64,000 nucleotides of DNA from Dehalogenimonas etheniformans (GTDB lineage: Bacteria > Chloroflexota > Dehalococcoidia > Dehalococcoidales > Dehalococcoidaceae): positions 2,004,323 through 2,068,322 of the forward strand of contig NZ_CP058566.2 of assembly GCF_014672715.2 (NCBI RefSeq), given 5' to 3'. Position 1 is the first letter of the stretch. Each line of letters opens with the position of its first letter. The position numbers and the translations under genes are program-made. The notes below the pieces were generated by a model. That model did no database searches. It was not told the origin of the DNA and was given only the letters and a program-made list of their open reading frames with translations. Of this stretch, positions 53,691 through 62,575 are shown piece by piece.

Positions 53691-54208
53691 CACCTGCGAC
53701 TGAACGAAAACCGCTTGAGTACTATTTGGATGCAACATATCCGGTTACTATCGAAGCAGCGCCAGAGGGTGGCTATTTTGCACAAATTGAAGACCTGCCG
53801 GGTTGTTATTCCCAGGGAGAGACCGTCGAAGAAGCGATACAAATGATCGAGGAAGCCCGCCGCCTATGGCTTGAAGTAGCTTGTGAAGAAGGCATCGACA
53901 TCCCCGAACCGCGAAGTGGCGGTGATTATTCCGGCAAGATTCTACTCAGGGCGCCCAAGAATCTACACAGAGCCCTCGGCAGGATAGCTGACAAAGAAGG
54001 CGTGAGCCTCAATCAGTATCTCGTGGCGACCCTCTCAAAAGCAGTCGGTGTCTATGAAGGATCCAAACGTGCTTCACAACCACTTGAACCAAAGGTCGTA
54101 GAGCGTAAAGGAAAGGCAAGAATATCAGCGACCTCGGTAATTTCAAGGTCTGGCTCATTTCGTGGCAAAGAGCAGGTAGTAGAACCAATCTTGAAAAAGG
54201 TTCAATAA
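53687..54208 (+). CDS. hicB: HicB-family antitoxin
   Basis: A 173-residue protein. The partial RNase H-like HicB fold is at about 15-75 (GGYFAQIEDLPGCYSQGETV). A ribbon-helix-helix DNA-binding segment (LLRAPKNLHRALGRIADKEG, then VSLNQYLVATL) follows, then a basic tail longer than usual. It neutralises HicA and probably represses the operon. Confidence 0.9.
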   Translation: MTPATERKPLEYYLDATYPVTIEAAPEGGYFAQIEDLPGCYSQGETVEEAIQMIEEARRLWLEVACEEGIDIPEPRSGGDYSGKILLRAPKNLHRALGRIADKEGVSLNQYLVATLSKAVGVYEGSKRASQPLEPKVVERKGKARISATSVISRSGSFRGKEQVVEPILKKVQ

Positions 54209-54285
54209 CCCCGGTTGCATCAGGACCCGTCATCCCGTATAATCATATGCTTGTTGTCAGTGTATAAGTTTTAGGAGGCATCCCT

Positions 54286-54546
54286 TTGGCCAATATCAAG
54301 AGCTCGATTAAAGATATCATCACCTCGGCGAAGAAGACCGAGCGCAACCGCGCCGCCACTAGCGGCCTTAAGACCGCTGTCCGGAAGGCCGAAAAAGCCA
54401 TCGCCGCCAAGGATCCGGCCGCCAAAGAGGCCGTTGCCGCTAGCCAGAGCGCCCTGGACGTCGCCGCCAAGAAGAAGCTGGTCCATCCGAACACCGCTGC
54501 CCGCAAGAAGAGCCGCATCGCCAGGAAGCTCAACGCCGCCAAATAG
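54286..54546 (+). CDS. rpsT: 30S ribosomal protein S20
   Basis: An 86-residue, Lys/Ala-rich helical protein starting at TTG 54286 with AGGAGG upstream: MANIKSSIKDIITSAKKTER to HPNTAARKKSRIARKL, typical S20. It binds 16S rRNA early in assembly. A strong terminator follows. Confidence 0.95.
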   Translation: MANIKSSIKDIITSAKKTERNRAATSGLKTAVRKAEKAIAAKDPAAKEAVAASQSALDVAAKKKLVHPNTAARKKSRIARKLNAAK

Positions 54547-54565
54547 CTTTAATATCATTCATAAT

Positions 54566-54600
54566 CAAAAGAGAGGCTTAAAAGCCTCTCTTTTTTGTTT
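54566..54600 (+). terminator. Rho-independent terminator of rpsT
   Basis: AAAGAGAGGC-TTAAAA-GCCTCTCTTT stem and a T-run. Confidence 0.9.
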
Positions 54601-54726
54601 CGTGCGCTTTGTATATGTTTGAGAACGATGAACACCAGGCAGTAGGTTGTCACCTCACTGAACTTGGGGTACATTCTTAGTCCCCTTCCGGGACAATCTT
54701 CAGGATATAGGGTTTCAATCCATTTC

Positions 54727-54777
54727 TTGACGGCAATGACCCTCAGCTGCTAATATGCCTATATATGAATATAGGCA
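54727..54777 (+). promoter_or_regulatory. ars operon promoter and ArsR operator
   Basis: TTGACG (54727-54732), 18 bp, TAATAT (54751-54756). It overlaps the perfect dyad TGCCTATA-TATGAA-TATAGGCA (54756-54777), placed over the expected start of transcription, 8 bp before arsR. This is the standard layout for ArsR/SmtB repression. Confidence 0.8.
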
Positions 54778-54784
54778 GGTAAAT

Positions 54785-55174
54785 ATGAGAGATCTGATAA
54801 AAGTATTCAAAGCCTTGTCTGATGAAAACAGGCTCCGTATCCTGAATCTTCTCTTGCTTAGAGAATGCTGCGTCTGCGAAGTGGTTCAAGTTCTGGGTAT
54901 CTCCCAAACCCGCGTATCTAGGAGTCTTAGCCAGCTATATGACGCCGGTCTTTTGGACCGGCGTTCCGAGGGTCTTTGGAACATTTACACTTTATCTTCC
55001 CATCTTACAGATGATTATCGCAATCTCATCGTCAAGGCGGTTGAACAAGCATTAAGTAACAACCCAATCGCCGTCAACGATCGAAAGCAACTTGCTCAGA
55101 GTAAAAGATTATGCCCCTCTGCTGCAGGAATAAAAGCTGCCCAGTTTAATCCGGCCAATTCCTCGTGTTCGTAA
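54785..55174 (+). CDS. arsR: ArsR-family arsenite-responsive repressor
   Basis: ATG 54785 gives 129 residues. The winged helix has LSDENRLRILNLLLLRECCVCE, placing the metalloid-sensing cysteine pair (CVC) at the alpha-3 helix as in classical ArsR, then VSRSLSQLYDAGLLDRR. The Cys-containing tail (LCPSAAG, SSCS) could add ligands. It heads the arsenic operon and should be released from the operator by As(III) or Sb(III). Confidence 0.92.
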   Translation: MRDLIKVFKALSDENRLRILNLLLLRECCVCEVVQVLGISQTRVSRSLSQLYDAGLLDRRSEGLWNIYTLSSHLTDDYRNLIVKAVEQALSNNPIAVNDRKQLAQSKRLCPSAAGIKAAQFNPANSSCS

Positions 55175-55188
55175 TAGAAGGAGGGAAA

Positions 55189-55404
55189 ATGTTAGAGATA
55201 AGGAAATCCGCAACCTCGTTTAATGAGCGGGAGATGTTGCAGTTGGAAAGCATCATCCTCGATCGAGATGCACCTGGGGCACTCGTATTCCTTAAAACAG
55301 CTGTTTATGACAAGATCGAACAATCTCAACGGGGCAAGTTGAAGAACCTCCTGGACGGCACCACCGACCCATCACAATCTTTCAATCAGCTGCAACGAAA
55401 GTAA
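55189..55404 (+). CDS. Small hypothetical protein in the ars operon (71 aa)
   Basis: ATG 55189 with GGAGGG upstream. A 71-residue, soluble, mixed-charge protein (MLEIRKSATSFNEREMLQLE start) with no cysteine, which argues against direct arsenic binding. It lies 14 bp after arsR and 16 bp before the stress-protein gene, so it is operonic. I do not recognise a family. Confidence 0.65.
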   Translation: MLEIRKSATSFNEREMLQLESIILDRDAPGALVFLKTAVYDKIEQSQRGKLKNLLDGTTDPSQSFNQLQRK

Positions 55405-55420
55405 TATCTGGAGCGGGCGT

Positions 55421-55891
55421 ATGTTTGGAAAAATCCTCTATCCAACCGATTTTTCAGAGCCATCTCAGAAAGCTCTCGATTCCGTGAGACGACTTTTCCA
55501 AGGTTGTGTTGAAGAAATTTTAGTGCTTCATGTTTTTGACCGCCGTGAGTTGCGTAATCTCGCAACGGTCGGTGGAATAATCGGTAAGTATCCGATTGAC
55601 CTCGATGAAGAGTTCAATCGCCTGGAATCGGAGCATTTAACCAAGGTGAAAAAGATTGTCGATGACTTGAAATCGGTTGGTTTTGCAGCTACAGGGATCG
55701 TCAGAGAAGGGATTCCCCTCCGAGAGATTTTAAATGTTGCCGATGAGGAGAAGGCCTCAGTAATCGTTCTTGGTTCCCATGGAAAAAGCAATTTTGAAGA
55801 GGTGATACTGGGCTCTGTGTCAGAAGGTGTTATCAAACAAAGCCAACAACCGGTCTTGGTGATCAAACGGGACACACGGAGGAGAGGCTGA
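55421..55891 (+). CDS. Universal stress protein (UspA family)
   Basis: A 156-residue Usp fold: [20 protein letters not shown] start and the ATP-binding [20 protein letters not shown] motif near 125-144. ATP-binding Usp proteins adjust stress responses. Its place in the ars operon, 5 bp before the ACR3 transporter, suggests it is induced by arsenite. Confidence 0.88.
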   Translation: MFGKILYPTDFSEPSQKALDSVRRLFQGCVEEILVLHVFDRRELRNLATVGGIIGKYPIDLDEEFNRLESEHLTKVKKIVDDLKSVGFAATGIVREGIPLREILNVADEEKASVIVLGSHGKSNFEEVILGSVSEGVIKQSQQPVLVIKRDTRRRG

Positions 55892-55896
55892 GAATA

Positions 55897-56973
55897 ATGA
55901 ACCAAGAAAAATCCGTCGCAGCCAGACTTTCGGTACTTGACCGGTTTTTAACATTATGGATTTTCCTGGCGATGGGGGCAGGCATTCTTTTAGGGCAGAT
56001 AGCGCCAAAGATTACCGACGCTATCACCTCACTTCAGGTCGGGGCGATCTCTATTCCGATCGCCATCGGCCTGATCCTGATGATGTACCCTCCACTCACT
56101 AAGGTGAATTATGATCAATTACCCAAGGTCCTTAAAAACCTGAAGCTCCTGAGTTTCTCCCTGGTCATGAACTGGATCATCGGGCCGCTGGTCATGTTCG
56201 GCCTGGCCATTTTGCTGTTGCGCGACAAGCCGGAATACATGGTTGGGCTCATTCTGGTGGGGTTGGCACGCTGCATCGCCATGGTCATCGTATGGAATGA
56301 CCTGGCTAAAGGAGACCGCGAGTTAGCGGTAGGAATGGTGGCCTTCAATGCCCTGTTCCAGATGTTACTGTATGCGGTATATATCTTTATCTTCATCGCT
56401 TTCCTTCTGCCAAAGTTGGGTCTGGTGGAGGATATTTCCGCCAGCATCTCTATTGGAGAATCCGCGCGCGTGGTATTCATATTCCTGGGTATCCCACTTA
56501 TCGCAGGCATACTCAGCCGCTACTGGCTAATCAAGGCTAAAGGCAAGGAATGGCTGGAGAGATCATATTTGCCCAAAGTGAGCTATATCACTCCAGTTGC
56601 ACTACTTTTCACAATAATCGTCATGTTCTCCCTAAAAGGTGAAAACATCATCGCCCTACCTCTGGACGTGGTTCGTATCGCTATTCCGCTGGTTTTGTAC
56701 TTCTGCTTCATGTGGTTTGTGACGTTTTATACCGCCCGGAAAATCGGAGCTACGTATCCTCAGACTGCAGCGGTTTCATTTACAGCCGCATCCAACGATT
56801 TTGAATTGGCTATCGCCGTCGCCATCGCAATCTTCGGTCTTCATTCGGGTGAAGCCTTTGCCACTGTAATTGGGCCTCTAATTGAGGTCCCCGCCCTTAT
56901 CATATTGGTCAACGTTGCTCTGTATTTCAAACGCCGTTACTTCGAGAAACCTTTTCAGGTCGTATATAACTAA
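55897..56973 (+). CDS. arsB: ACR3-family arsenite efflux transporter
   Basis: A 358-residue, ten-helix ACR3 carrier with the conserved Cys in [19 protein letters not shown] and the late [16 protein letters not shown] motif. It exports As(III), driven by the proton gradient or by the ArsA ATPase encoded downstream. It is co-directional with the selenoprotein gene, 11 bp after it. Confidence 0.93.
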   Translation: MNQEKSVAARLSVLDRFLTLWIFLAMGAGILLGQIAPKITDAITSLQVGAISIPIAIGLILMMYPPLTKVNYDQLPKVLKNLKLLSFSLVMNWIIGPLVMFGLAILLLRDKPEYMVGLILVGLARCIAMVIVWNDLAKGDRELAVGMVAFNALFQMLLYAVYIFIFIAFLLPKLGLVEDISASISIGESARVVFIFLGIPLIAGILSRYWLIKAKGKEWLERSYLPKVSYITPVALLFTIIVMFSLKGENIIALPLDVVRIAIPLVLYFCFMWFVTFYTARKIGATYPQTAAVSFTAASNDFELAIAVAIAIFGLHSGEAFATVIGPLIEVPALIILVNVALYFKRRYFEKPFQVVYN

Positions 56974-56984
56974 AAGGAGAAAAA

Positions 56985-57323
56985 ATGGACATCAAGGCAA
57001 CGATCATTGTCTTCCCTGAAAGCAATCCCTGCGGTCCAAAATCTTCCTGCTGAGGGCCGAAAGGACAATCGTCGGAGACGATTGAAGCGATTAAGGCAAC
57101 TGTAGAAAAGGCAGTCAAAGTCCAGGCAGAGGTCATCGATATCCAGACGATCGACACCGATGACGTCAAGTTTGCGCCGGTCGTCAAAGCCTTCAACACC
57201 TATGGCATAGGTGCCTTGCCCATCATCACGCTGGATGGCAAGCCAGTTTGCATGGCCACGACTTATCCTTCACAAATAACTGCGGTTTTGGAGAGGGAGA
57301 TACGGAAAAAAACAGAGGCGTAG
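56985..57323 (+). CDS. Thioredoxin-like selenoprotein of the ars operon (in-frame UGA)
   Basis: ATG 56985 (AAGGAG upstream) opens a frame of 112 residues interrupted by one UGA at 57051-57053: SNPCGPKSSC, then Sec23, then GPKGQSSET. The rest has a thioredoxin-like pattern with GALPIITLDGKPV (cis-Pro). A perfect 8-bp hairpin follows the UGA by 12 nt. It stands between ACR3 and arsD, and the genome has selC-D-A-B. It resembles SaoT-like thioredoxin selenoproteins linked to organometal handling. It probably acts as a redox partner or metalloid handler. Without Sec it would be a 22-residue stub. Confidence 0.85.
57066..57084 (+). promoter_or_regulatory. Predicted bacterial SECIS hairpin of the ars selenoprotein
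   Basis: CAATCGTC-GGA-GACGATTG is a perfect 8-bp stem starting 12 nt after the UGA at 57051. Distance and size fit SelB-directed decoding. Confidence 0.7.
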
Positions 57324-57382
57324 TAAGTACGCTTCAGATTTGGATAATTAATCATAATCATTTTTCAATCGGAGGAAACAAA

Positions 57383-57751
57383 TTGAAAACCATTGAGATT
57401 TACGATCCTGCTATGTGCTGTTCAACCGGGGTATGCGGCCCATCTATCGACCCAGAATTGATGAGAGTTGCGACTGTGATCAATGCTCTTAAAAGTAAGG
57501 GTATCAATATTCAAAGATACGGTCTCTCAACCGATACACAGCGTTTTATTTTGAATCCTGTCATCAGCGATCTTTTGGAAAAAGAAGGCGCAGGTGTTTT
57601 GCCAATCACGTTGGTTGATGGGATTGTTGGCAAGACCAAAACATATCCTACTAATGAAGAGTTCGCGGATTGGCTTGAGACTCGGCTTGATGTAGTTCAA
57701 ACAATAAGGCAAGGTGGATGTTGCGGTGGACAGAGGGATGCTGCTACATGA
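57383..57751 (+). CDS. arsD: Arsenic metallochaperone ArsD
   Basis: TTG 57383 with GGAGG upstream gives 122 residues. The As-binding cysteines C12, C13 and C18 lie in MCCSTGVCGPS. A second vicinal pair is in the tail (QGGCCGGQ). ArsD passes As(III) to ArsA. Its stop overlaps the arsA start (ATGA). Confidence 0.93.
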   Translation: MKTIEIYDPAMCCSTGVCGPSIDPELMRVATVINALKSKGINIQRYGLSTDTQRFILNPVISDLLEKEGAGVLPITLVDGIVGKTKTYPTNEEFADWLETRLDVVQTIRQGGCCGGQRDAAT

Positions 57752-59502
57752 TTACAACGCGATTGGAGCCATTTTCTCTCGGCACATTCAGCCCGACTAA
57801 ATACCTGTTCTTCACCGGTAAAGGAGGGGTGGGCAAGACCTCAATCGCCTGCGCCGTCGCTGTAGGGATGGCGGACAATGGGGAAAAAGTGCTGCTTATC
57901 AGCACGGACCCCGCCTCAAATCTGCAGGACGTTTTCGGGACCGAACTCGATGGCAAGGGCAAGGCCATCGAAGGAGTGCCCGGTCTGTGTGTAGCCAATT
58001 TGAATCCGGAAGAGGCGGCGAGGGATTACCGCGAATCGGTTATCGCTCCATATCGAGGCAAACTACCGGCGAGCGTCATCGCTAACATGGAAGAACAACT
58101 TTCCGGTTCATGCACGGTGGAAATCGCGGCTTTCGACCAGTTTTCGAAATTCATCACCGATGAATCGGTCAGCCGAGGCTATGATCACATAATCTTCGAT
58201 ACTGCGCCTACTGGTCATACCCTGCGGATGCTGCAATTGCCGTCAGCCTGGACCAATTTCATAAGCGAAAGCACACACGGCGCATCTTGTCTCGGACAAC
58301 TTGCCGGCTTACAAGATAAAAAAGCGATGTATCAACACGCCGTTGAGAACCTGGCGGATGCCAAAAAGACTGCCCTTGTCCTGGTGTCACGGCCGGAGGA
58401 TCTTCCTCTTATCGAAGCCGAGCGTTCAAGCGCCGAGCTAAAAGACATGGGCATCGGCAACCAGATTTTGATTATAAACGGGGTGATGGGCGAGGCAACA
58501 GATCCCATATCAAGAAAGATGTTCAACAACCAACAGCAAGCTTTGGGAAACATGCCTCGCGGGCTGGGAGACTTCCGGACCTTTGCTGTTCCGCTTCGCT
58601 CCTATAATGTCCTGGGAATTGCGAGATTGAGAGCCTTCTTTCAACAGGATTCATTTCCCCCCGGCAAGAGCAAGGCGGGGTTCATCAGGGTCAAGGCTAT
58701 CCGTGACCTGGTGGAAGATCTTTACAAGACAAAAAAGAAGGTCATCTTCACCATGGGCAAGGGCGGCGTCGGTAAAACGACTGTCGCAGCGGTCATAGCC
58801 CTGGAATTAGCCAATAAAGGGGTCAGGGTTCACTTGACATCAACCGATCCGGCGAACCATCTTCAATATGTTTTTAGAGGGTCCAGGAACATAACACTCA
58901 GCAAGATAGATGAAAAAGCCGAATTATTAAAGTATACGAATGAGGTCTTAACCAAAGCTCATCAAACTATGAACGAAGAGGATTGCGCCTATATAGCCGA
59001 GGACTTGCGATCCCCTTGCACCCAGGAAATAGCGGTATTCCGGGCATTTGCGGAAATTGTCGATAAGGCAGAAAGCGAAGTCGTGGTCATCGATACCGCC
59101 CCAACCGGGCACACACTGCTTCTGCTCGATTCTACCCTGAGCTATCACCGGGAGGTCCAGCGGACAAAGGGGGAAATCCCGGATTCGGTCCGCCATCTTC
59201 TGCCCCGGCTTCGAGATACCGCACAAACCGAAATCGTTATCGTCACATTACCTGAGGCGACGCCTGTTTTTGAAGCGGAAAGGCTTCGGGGAGACCTCAT
59301 CAGAGCTGGCATTAACAATAAGTGGTGGGTTATCAATCAAAGCCTAACCCAGGTTCAAACCAACGATTCACTGCTTTTGGCGCGAGCTGAAGCAGAGATA
59401 CCCTGGATAAACATGGTTGATAAAATCAGTGATAACAATTTTGTTGTCATACCTTGGCTCCAAGATGCTTCAATTCAAAACCTAGTGGATGCTAAGAGTT
59501 AG
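57748..59502 (+). CDS. arsA: Arsenite-translocating ATPase ArsA
   Basis: ATG 57748, overlapping arsD, gives 584 residues. It has two homologous halves, each with a P-loop (FTGKGGVGKTS near 28, TMGKGGVGKTT near 337). The metalloid-site cysteines lie in SGSCTVEIAAF, HGASCLGQL and SPCTQEIAVF. The DTAPTGHTLR signal is present twice. It energises arsenite export with the ACR3 carrier. Confidence 0.95.
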   Translation: MITTRLEPFSLGTFSPTKYLFFTGKGGVGKTSIACAVAVGMADNGEKVLLISTDPASNLQDVFGTELDGKGKAIEGVPGLCVANLNPEEAARDYRESVIAPYRGKLPASVIANMEEQLSGSCTVEIAAFDQFSKFITDESVSRGYDHIIFDTAPTGHTLRMLQLPSAWTNFISESTHGASCLGQLAGLQDKKAMYQHAVENLADAKKTALVLVSRPEDLPLIEAERSSAELKDMGIGNQILIINGVMGEATDPISRKMFNNQQQALGNMPRGLGDFRTFAVPLRSYNVLGIARLRAFFQQDSFPPGKSKAGFIRVKAIRDLVEDLYKTKKKVIFTMGKGGVGKTTVAAVIALELANKGVRVHLTSTDPANHLQYVFRGSRNITLSKIDEKAELLKYTNEVLTKAHQTMNEEDCAYIAEDLRSPCTQEIAVFRAFAEIVDKAESEVVVIDTAPTGHTLLLLDSTLSYHREVQRTKGEIPDSVRHLLPRLRDTAQTEIVIVTLPEATPVFEAERLRGDLIRAGINNKWWVINQSLTQVQTNDSLLLARAEAEIPWINMVDKISDNNFVVIPWLQDASIQNLVDAKS

Positions 59503-60101
59503 TTACCCCTATATAGTCTGTTCGCGCTGATGTACTCCGCAACCGGCGGCGGTACCAAATGCCCTATGGGTTCACCCAACCTTACCCTCTGCCGTATCGT
59601 CGTCGCCGAGACATCGATTTCCGGCTCGGTGAGGATCACCGTCCGGACGGCCAGCCCCGGCACCCGCGCTTCCAGTTCGTGCAGATCCGGGCGCGGAGAA
59701 CCCACCCTCGGTGCGGCCACCAGGCAAGCGGATGCAATGATGCGGTCGGGATGGTGCCAGGAAGGCAGCGATGTTAGATTGTCCCAACCCAGGATGAAAT
59801 AGAGTTCGTCGTTGGGGTAGTGCGCCTTGAGTTCCTGGAGGGTTTGCCAGGTGTACGATGGACCCGGACGCCTGACCTCAAGGTCATTGACGGAGTAATA
59901 AGGTTTGCCCGCCGTTGCCAGTTTGATCATATCAAGACGCTGCCGGGCCGGGGAAACCTTCATCGAGGCCTTGACCCAGGGCAGGCCGGCGGGAATGAAA
60001 ACGATCTCATCGAGGCACAGTTTCCGCCGGGCTTCTTCAGCTATCTGCAGGTGACCGACATGCGGTGGGTCGAAAGTGCCGCCCAGGAGGCCGCGTCTCA
60101 C
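59499..60101 (-). CDS. nadD: Nicotinate-nucleotide adenylyltransferase
   Basis: GTG 60101 overlaps the obg stop (GTGA) with GGGGAG upstream, giving 200 residues. The nucleotidyltransferase motifs GGTFDPPHVGHLQIAEEA and late VSATTIRQRV are clear. It makes deamido-NAD from nicotinate mononucleotide. Coupled to obg, a common pairing. Its 3' end overlaps that of arsA by 4 bp (convergent). Confidence 0.93.
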   Translation of the reverse strand: MRRGLLGGTFDPPHVGHLQIAEEARRKLCLDEIVFIPAGLPWVKASMKVSPARQRLDMIKLATAGKPYYSVNDLEVRRPGPSYTWQTLQELKAHYPNDELYFILGWDNLTSLPSWHHPDRIIASACLVAAPRVGSPRPDLHELEARVPGLAVRTVILTEPEIDVSATTIRQRVRLGEPIGHLVPPPVAEYISANRLYRGN

Positions 60102-61354
60102 CAGTAGAACTCCCCTTTGCCGATAAAAAGTTTCTCGCCGGGTTGGATCTTGGCAGATTTTATCGCCCGGAGAACCCCCCACCGCCACAACTCGCTCAGG
60201 ATCTGGCGGCGAACCTCGGGGTCGTTGAGGTCGGAACCGGCCACCAGGCGTTCGTACTCGTCCGAATGAACATGGTAGCCGTCAGAGTCACGGGTGATCT
60301 CAACCTTCTCCCGCTGAGGCGCCGGCCGGAAGACCTTGATCGGTTCTTCATTGGCCGTTTCCAGAGATTTTTCAGGTTCTGAAAGGACTCGGTCTAGTTC
60401 AGCCAGGAGAGAATCGACACCCTCTCCGGTTGCCGCCGAAATGAACAGGGCTTTGTGACCGGCGGCCTTGAACATTTCTTTCAGCACGGGAATCCGGTCT
60501 TTAACTACCGGCAGGTCGATTTTATTTATTACGACGATCTGCTGCTTCCGGGCGAGCAGGGGATCGTACAGCAAAAGTTCGGTATTGATCTTGACCATAT
60601 CGTTGACCGGCTCGGTCGATGATCCGTCGATCAGGTGCACCAGCACCCGGGTCCGGGCGACGTGGCGTAAAAACTGCAGCCCCAGGCCTTTGCCCAGATG
60701 AGCGCCTTCGATCAAGCCCGGGACATCGGCCACTACCCAGCTACGTCCGCCGGCCTGGACTACTCCGAGCGCTGGCTCGAGGGTGGTAAATGGATAATCA
60801 GCGACCTTCGGCCGTGCTGCCGAGATGGCTGCCAGAAGCGATGATTTCCCGGCGTTCGGTAAGCCGATGATGCCGGCGTCGGCGATGAGTTTCAGTTCCA
60901 GCGACAAGGTTTTGGTCTCGCCAGGCACGCCGACCTGGGCCAGCCGCGGCGCCTGGTTGGTGGACCCGGCAAAATGGGGATTGCCTAAACCGCCCTTGCC
61001 GCCCTTGGCGACGACAACGCGCTCCCCGTCATGTGACAGGTCGGCCAGGATTTCGCCGGTTTCTTTATCGCGGATCACAGTGCCTACAGGCAGGTTGATG
61101 ACGACGTCCTCGCCACTTTTACCGTATTTCTTTTGACCCTGGCCCCGGGCGCCGTCACCGGCCTTGAAATGGCGCTGGTGGCGGTATTTCATCAGGCTGC
61201 CGATGTCTTTATCAGCTTCGATAATGACGTCGCCGCCCCGGCCACCGTCGCCCCCATCCGGTCCACCGCGGGGAACATATTTCTCATGACGGAAGGTGGC
61301 TACGCCGCGCCCGCCGTCACCGCTTTTTACTTCAATTTCTGCCTGGTCTATCAA
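60098..61354 (-). CDS. obg: GTPase Obg/CgtA
   Basis: A 418-residue Obg: a glycine-rich N-terminal fold (about 1-158, GDGGRGVATFRHEKYVPRGG), a G domain (GLPNAGKSS, DVPGLIEGA, NKIDLP) and a C-terminal OCT domain (about 345-418). It acts in 50S maturation and stress control. Confidence 0.96.
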   Translation of the reverse strand: MIDQAEIEVKSGDGGRGVATFRHEKYVPRGGPDGGDGGRGGDVIIEADKDIGSLMKYRHQRHFKAGDGARGQGQKKYGKSGEDVVINLPVGTVIRDKETGEILADLSHDGERVVVAKGGKGGLGNPHFAGSTNQAPRLAQVGVPGETKTLSLELKLIADAGIIGLPNAGKSSLLAAISAARPKVADYPFTTLEPALGVVQAGGRSWVVADVPGLIEGAHLGKGLGLQFLRHVARTRVLVHLIDGSSTEPVNDMVKINTELLLYDPLLARKQQIVVINKIDLPVVKDRIPVLKEMFKAAGHKALFISAATGEGVDSLLAELDRVLSEPEKSLETANEEPIKVFRPAPQREKVEITRDSDGYHVHSDEYERLVAGSDLNDPEVRRQILSELWRWGVLRAIKSAKIQPGEKLFIGKGEFYW

Positions 61355-61743
61355 CTATCGAATCCATTCTAATGGTCGTTAACCATTCTGTTTCAGTATA
61401 TCAAAATAACAATGCTTTAACAGTTGTATTTATAGAAAAGTTACTGTGCCAATCGCCATGCCCGCCCACTTAGCCTACCCTAATCGTGAAGGTTGTGGCG
61501 GTTATCAAATGTTGCGGTGATTTGTCTAATAGTTGTTGCGGTTTCCGCTGTAGAAAGCCTTGAGTTATCAACATATTTTGGCCGCTGTGTTCATCCGGAT
61601 CAACCCTGGATAAGGTCCACCAAGAACCCCTTAGCATAACAAATAGTTATTGAATGCCTACCGGCAGCTCGTTCGATAACTTTTTGTTATAACTAAAGAA
61701 GGGGGCGGCATCACCGTCCCCTTCTTGAATAACCGGTTTTTTT
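61355..61743. other. Intergenic region between obg and the zinc peptidase gene
   Basis: 389 bp without a credible ORF. Three loose copies of gttg-tggcggtt / gttg-cggtga / gttg-cggttt occur at about 61492-61550. A hairpin lies at 61696-61726. Nothing else recognised. Confidence 0.5.
61695..61726 (-). terminator. Hairpin terminator after the zinc peptidase gene
   Basis: AAGAAGGGGGCGG-CATCA-CCGTCCCCTTCTT (one G-T pair), 18 bp after the stop on the minus strand. A short T-run follows. Confidence 0.65.
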
Positions 61744-62451
61744 CTAACGTCTGTCGCCGCCGCCTGTAAGCAGGAGGACCCAATACAAGAGCTGGCCGAC
61801 GGCCGCCAGCAGGGCTGCTACGTAAGTCAGGGCAGCCGCTGAGAGAACAGCGCTGGCGCCTCCGGCTTCGGAGACCGAAGCCAACCCGGTCGACCGTAAC
61901 ATTGATTTCGCCCGGGCGGAAGCGTCGAACTCCACCGGCAGTGTCACCAGGGTGAAAAGCACGGCAACTCCGAAAAGGGCTACGCCCAGCCAGGCCAGAT
62001 TTACAAAGTTCAGCAGGATACCGACGAAGATCAGGATAAACCCGAAGTTGGAGCCGACGGTAGCAACCGGTGCCAGGGCGCTCCGGATCTGCATCGGGGC
62101 GTAAGCCTTGGCGTGCTGCACCGCGTGGCCAACTTCATGGGCGACGATGCCCATCGAGGCCACCGAGGCCTTGTTGGCCACATCAGGCGAGAGCCGAAGG
62201 ACCTTGACGCGCGGGTCGTAGTGGTCCGAAAGCTTGCCCTTGGTCATTTCGACCTGGACGTTCTGCAGGTTGTTCTGGTCCAAAAGCCAGCGGGCTACCT
62301 GCAGGCCGGTCATATTGCGGTCGTTAGCTACCTTGGAATATTTGCCGAAAGTGGAGGAAACCTTCCACTGGGCGTAAAGCATCAGAAGCAGTGGGGGAAC
62401 GATCAAAGCCAGGTAAAGACCCCAGCCACCCAACATATCAAAAACCTCCAT
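61744..62451 (-). CDS. Membrane zinc metallopeptidase (YugP family)
   Basis: A 235-residue protein with an N-terminal helix, the zinc motif HEVGHAVQHA (about residue 107) and three further membrane helices. This is the YugP/Zn_peptidase_2 layout. It is a predicted membrane protease of unknown substrate. Confidence 0.9.
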   Translation of the reverse strand: MEVFDMLGGWGLYLALIVPPLLLMLYAQWKVSSTFGKYSKVANDRNMTGLQVARWLLDQNNLQNVQVEMTKGKLSDHYDPRVKVLRLSPDVANKASVASMGIVAHEVGHAVQHAKAYAPMQIRSALAPVATVGSNFGFILIFVGILLNFVNLAWLGVALFGVAVLFTLVTLPVEFDASARAKSMLRSTGLASVSEAGGASAVLSAAALTYVAALLAAVGQLLYWVLLLTGGGDRR

Positions 62452-62575
62452 TACATAACGCTAGTTGACCGGTTAGAGTATACCAGATTTGATGGGGTAG
62501 AGACAATGATTGTGTTCTAATAGACCAAATTTGTCTGGTGAAGTGATAGAATAAGGGCTTGAAAAGGAGGAACCA

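Noticed and set aside
61492..61550. Possible CRISPR-like or tandem repeat (gttg-cggt words)
   Set aside because: Three loose, unequal copies only; no regular spacers and no cas genes.
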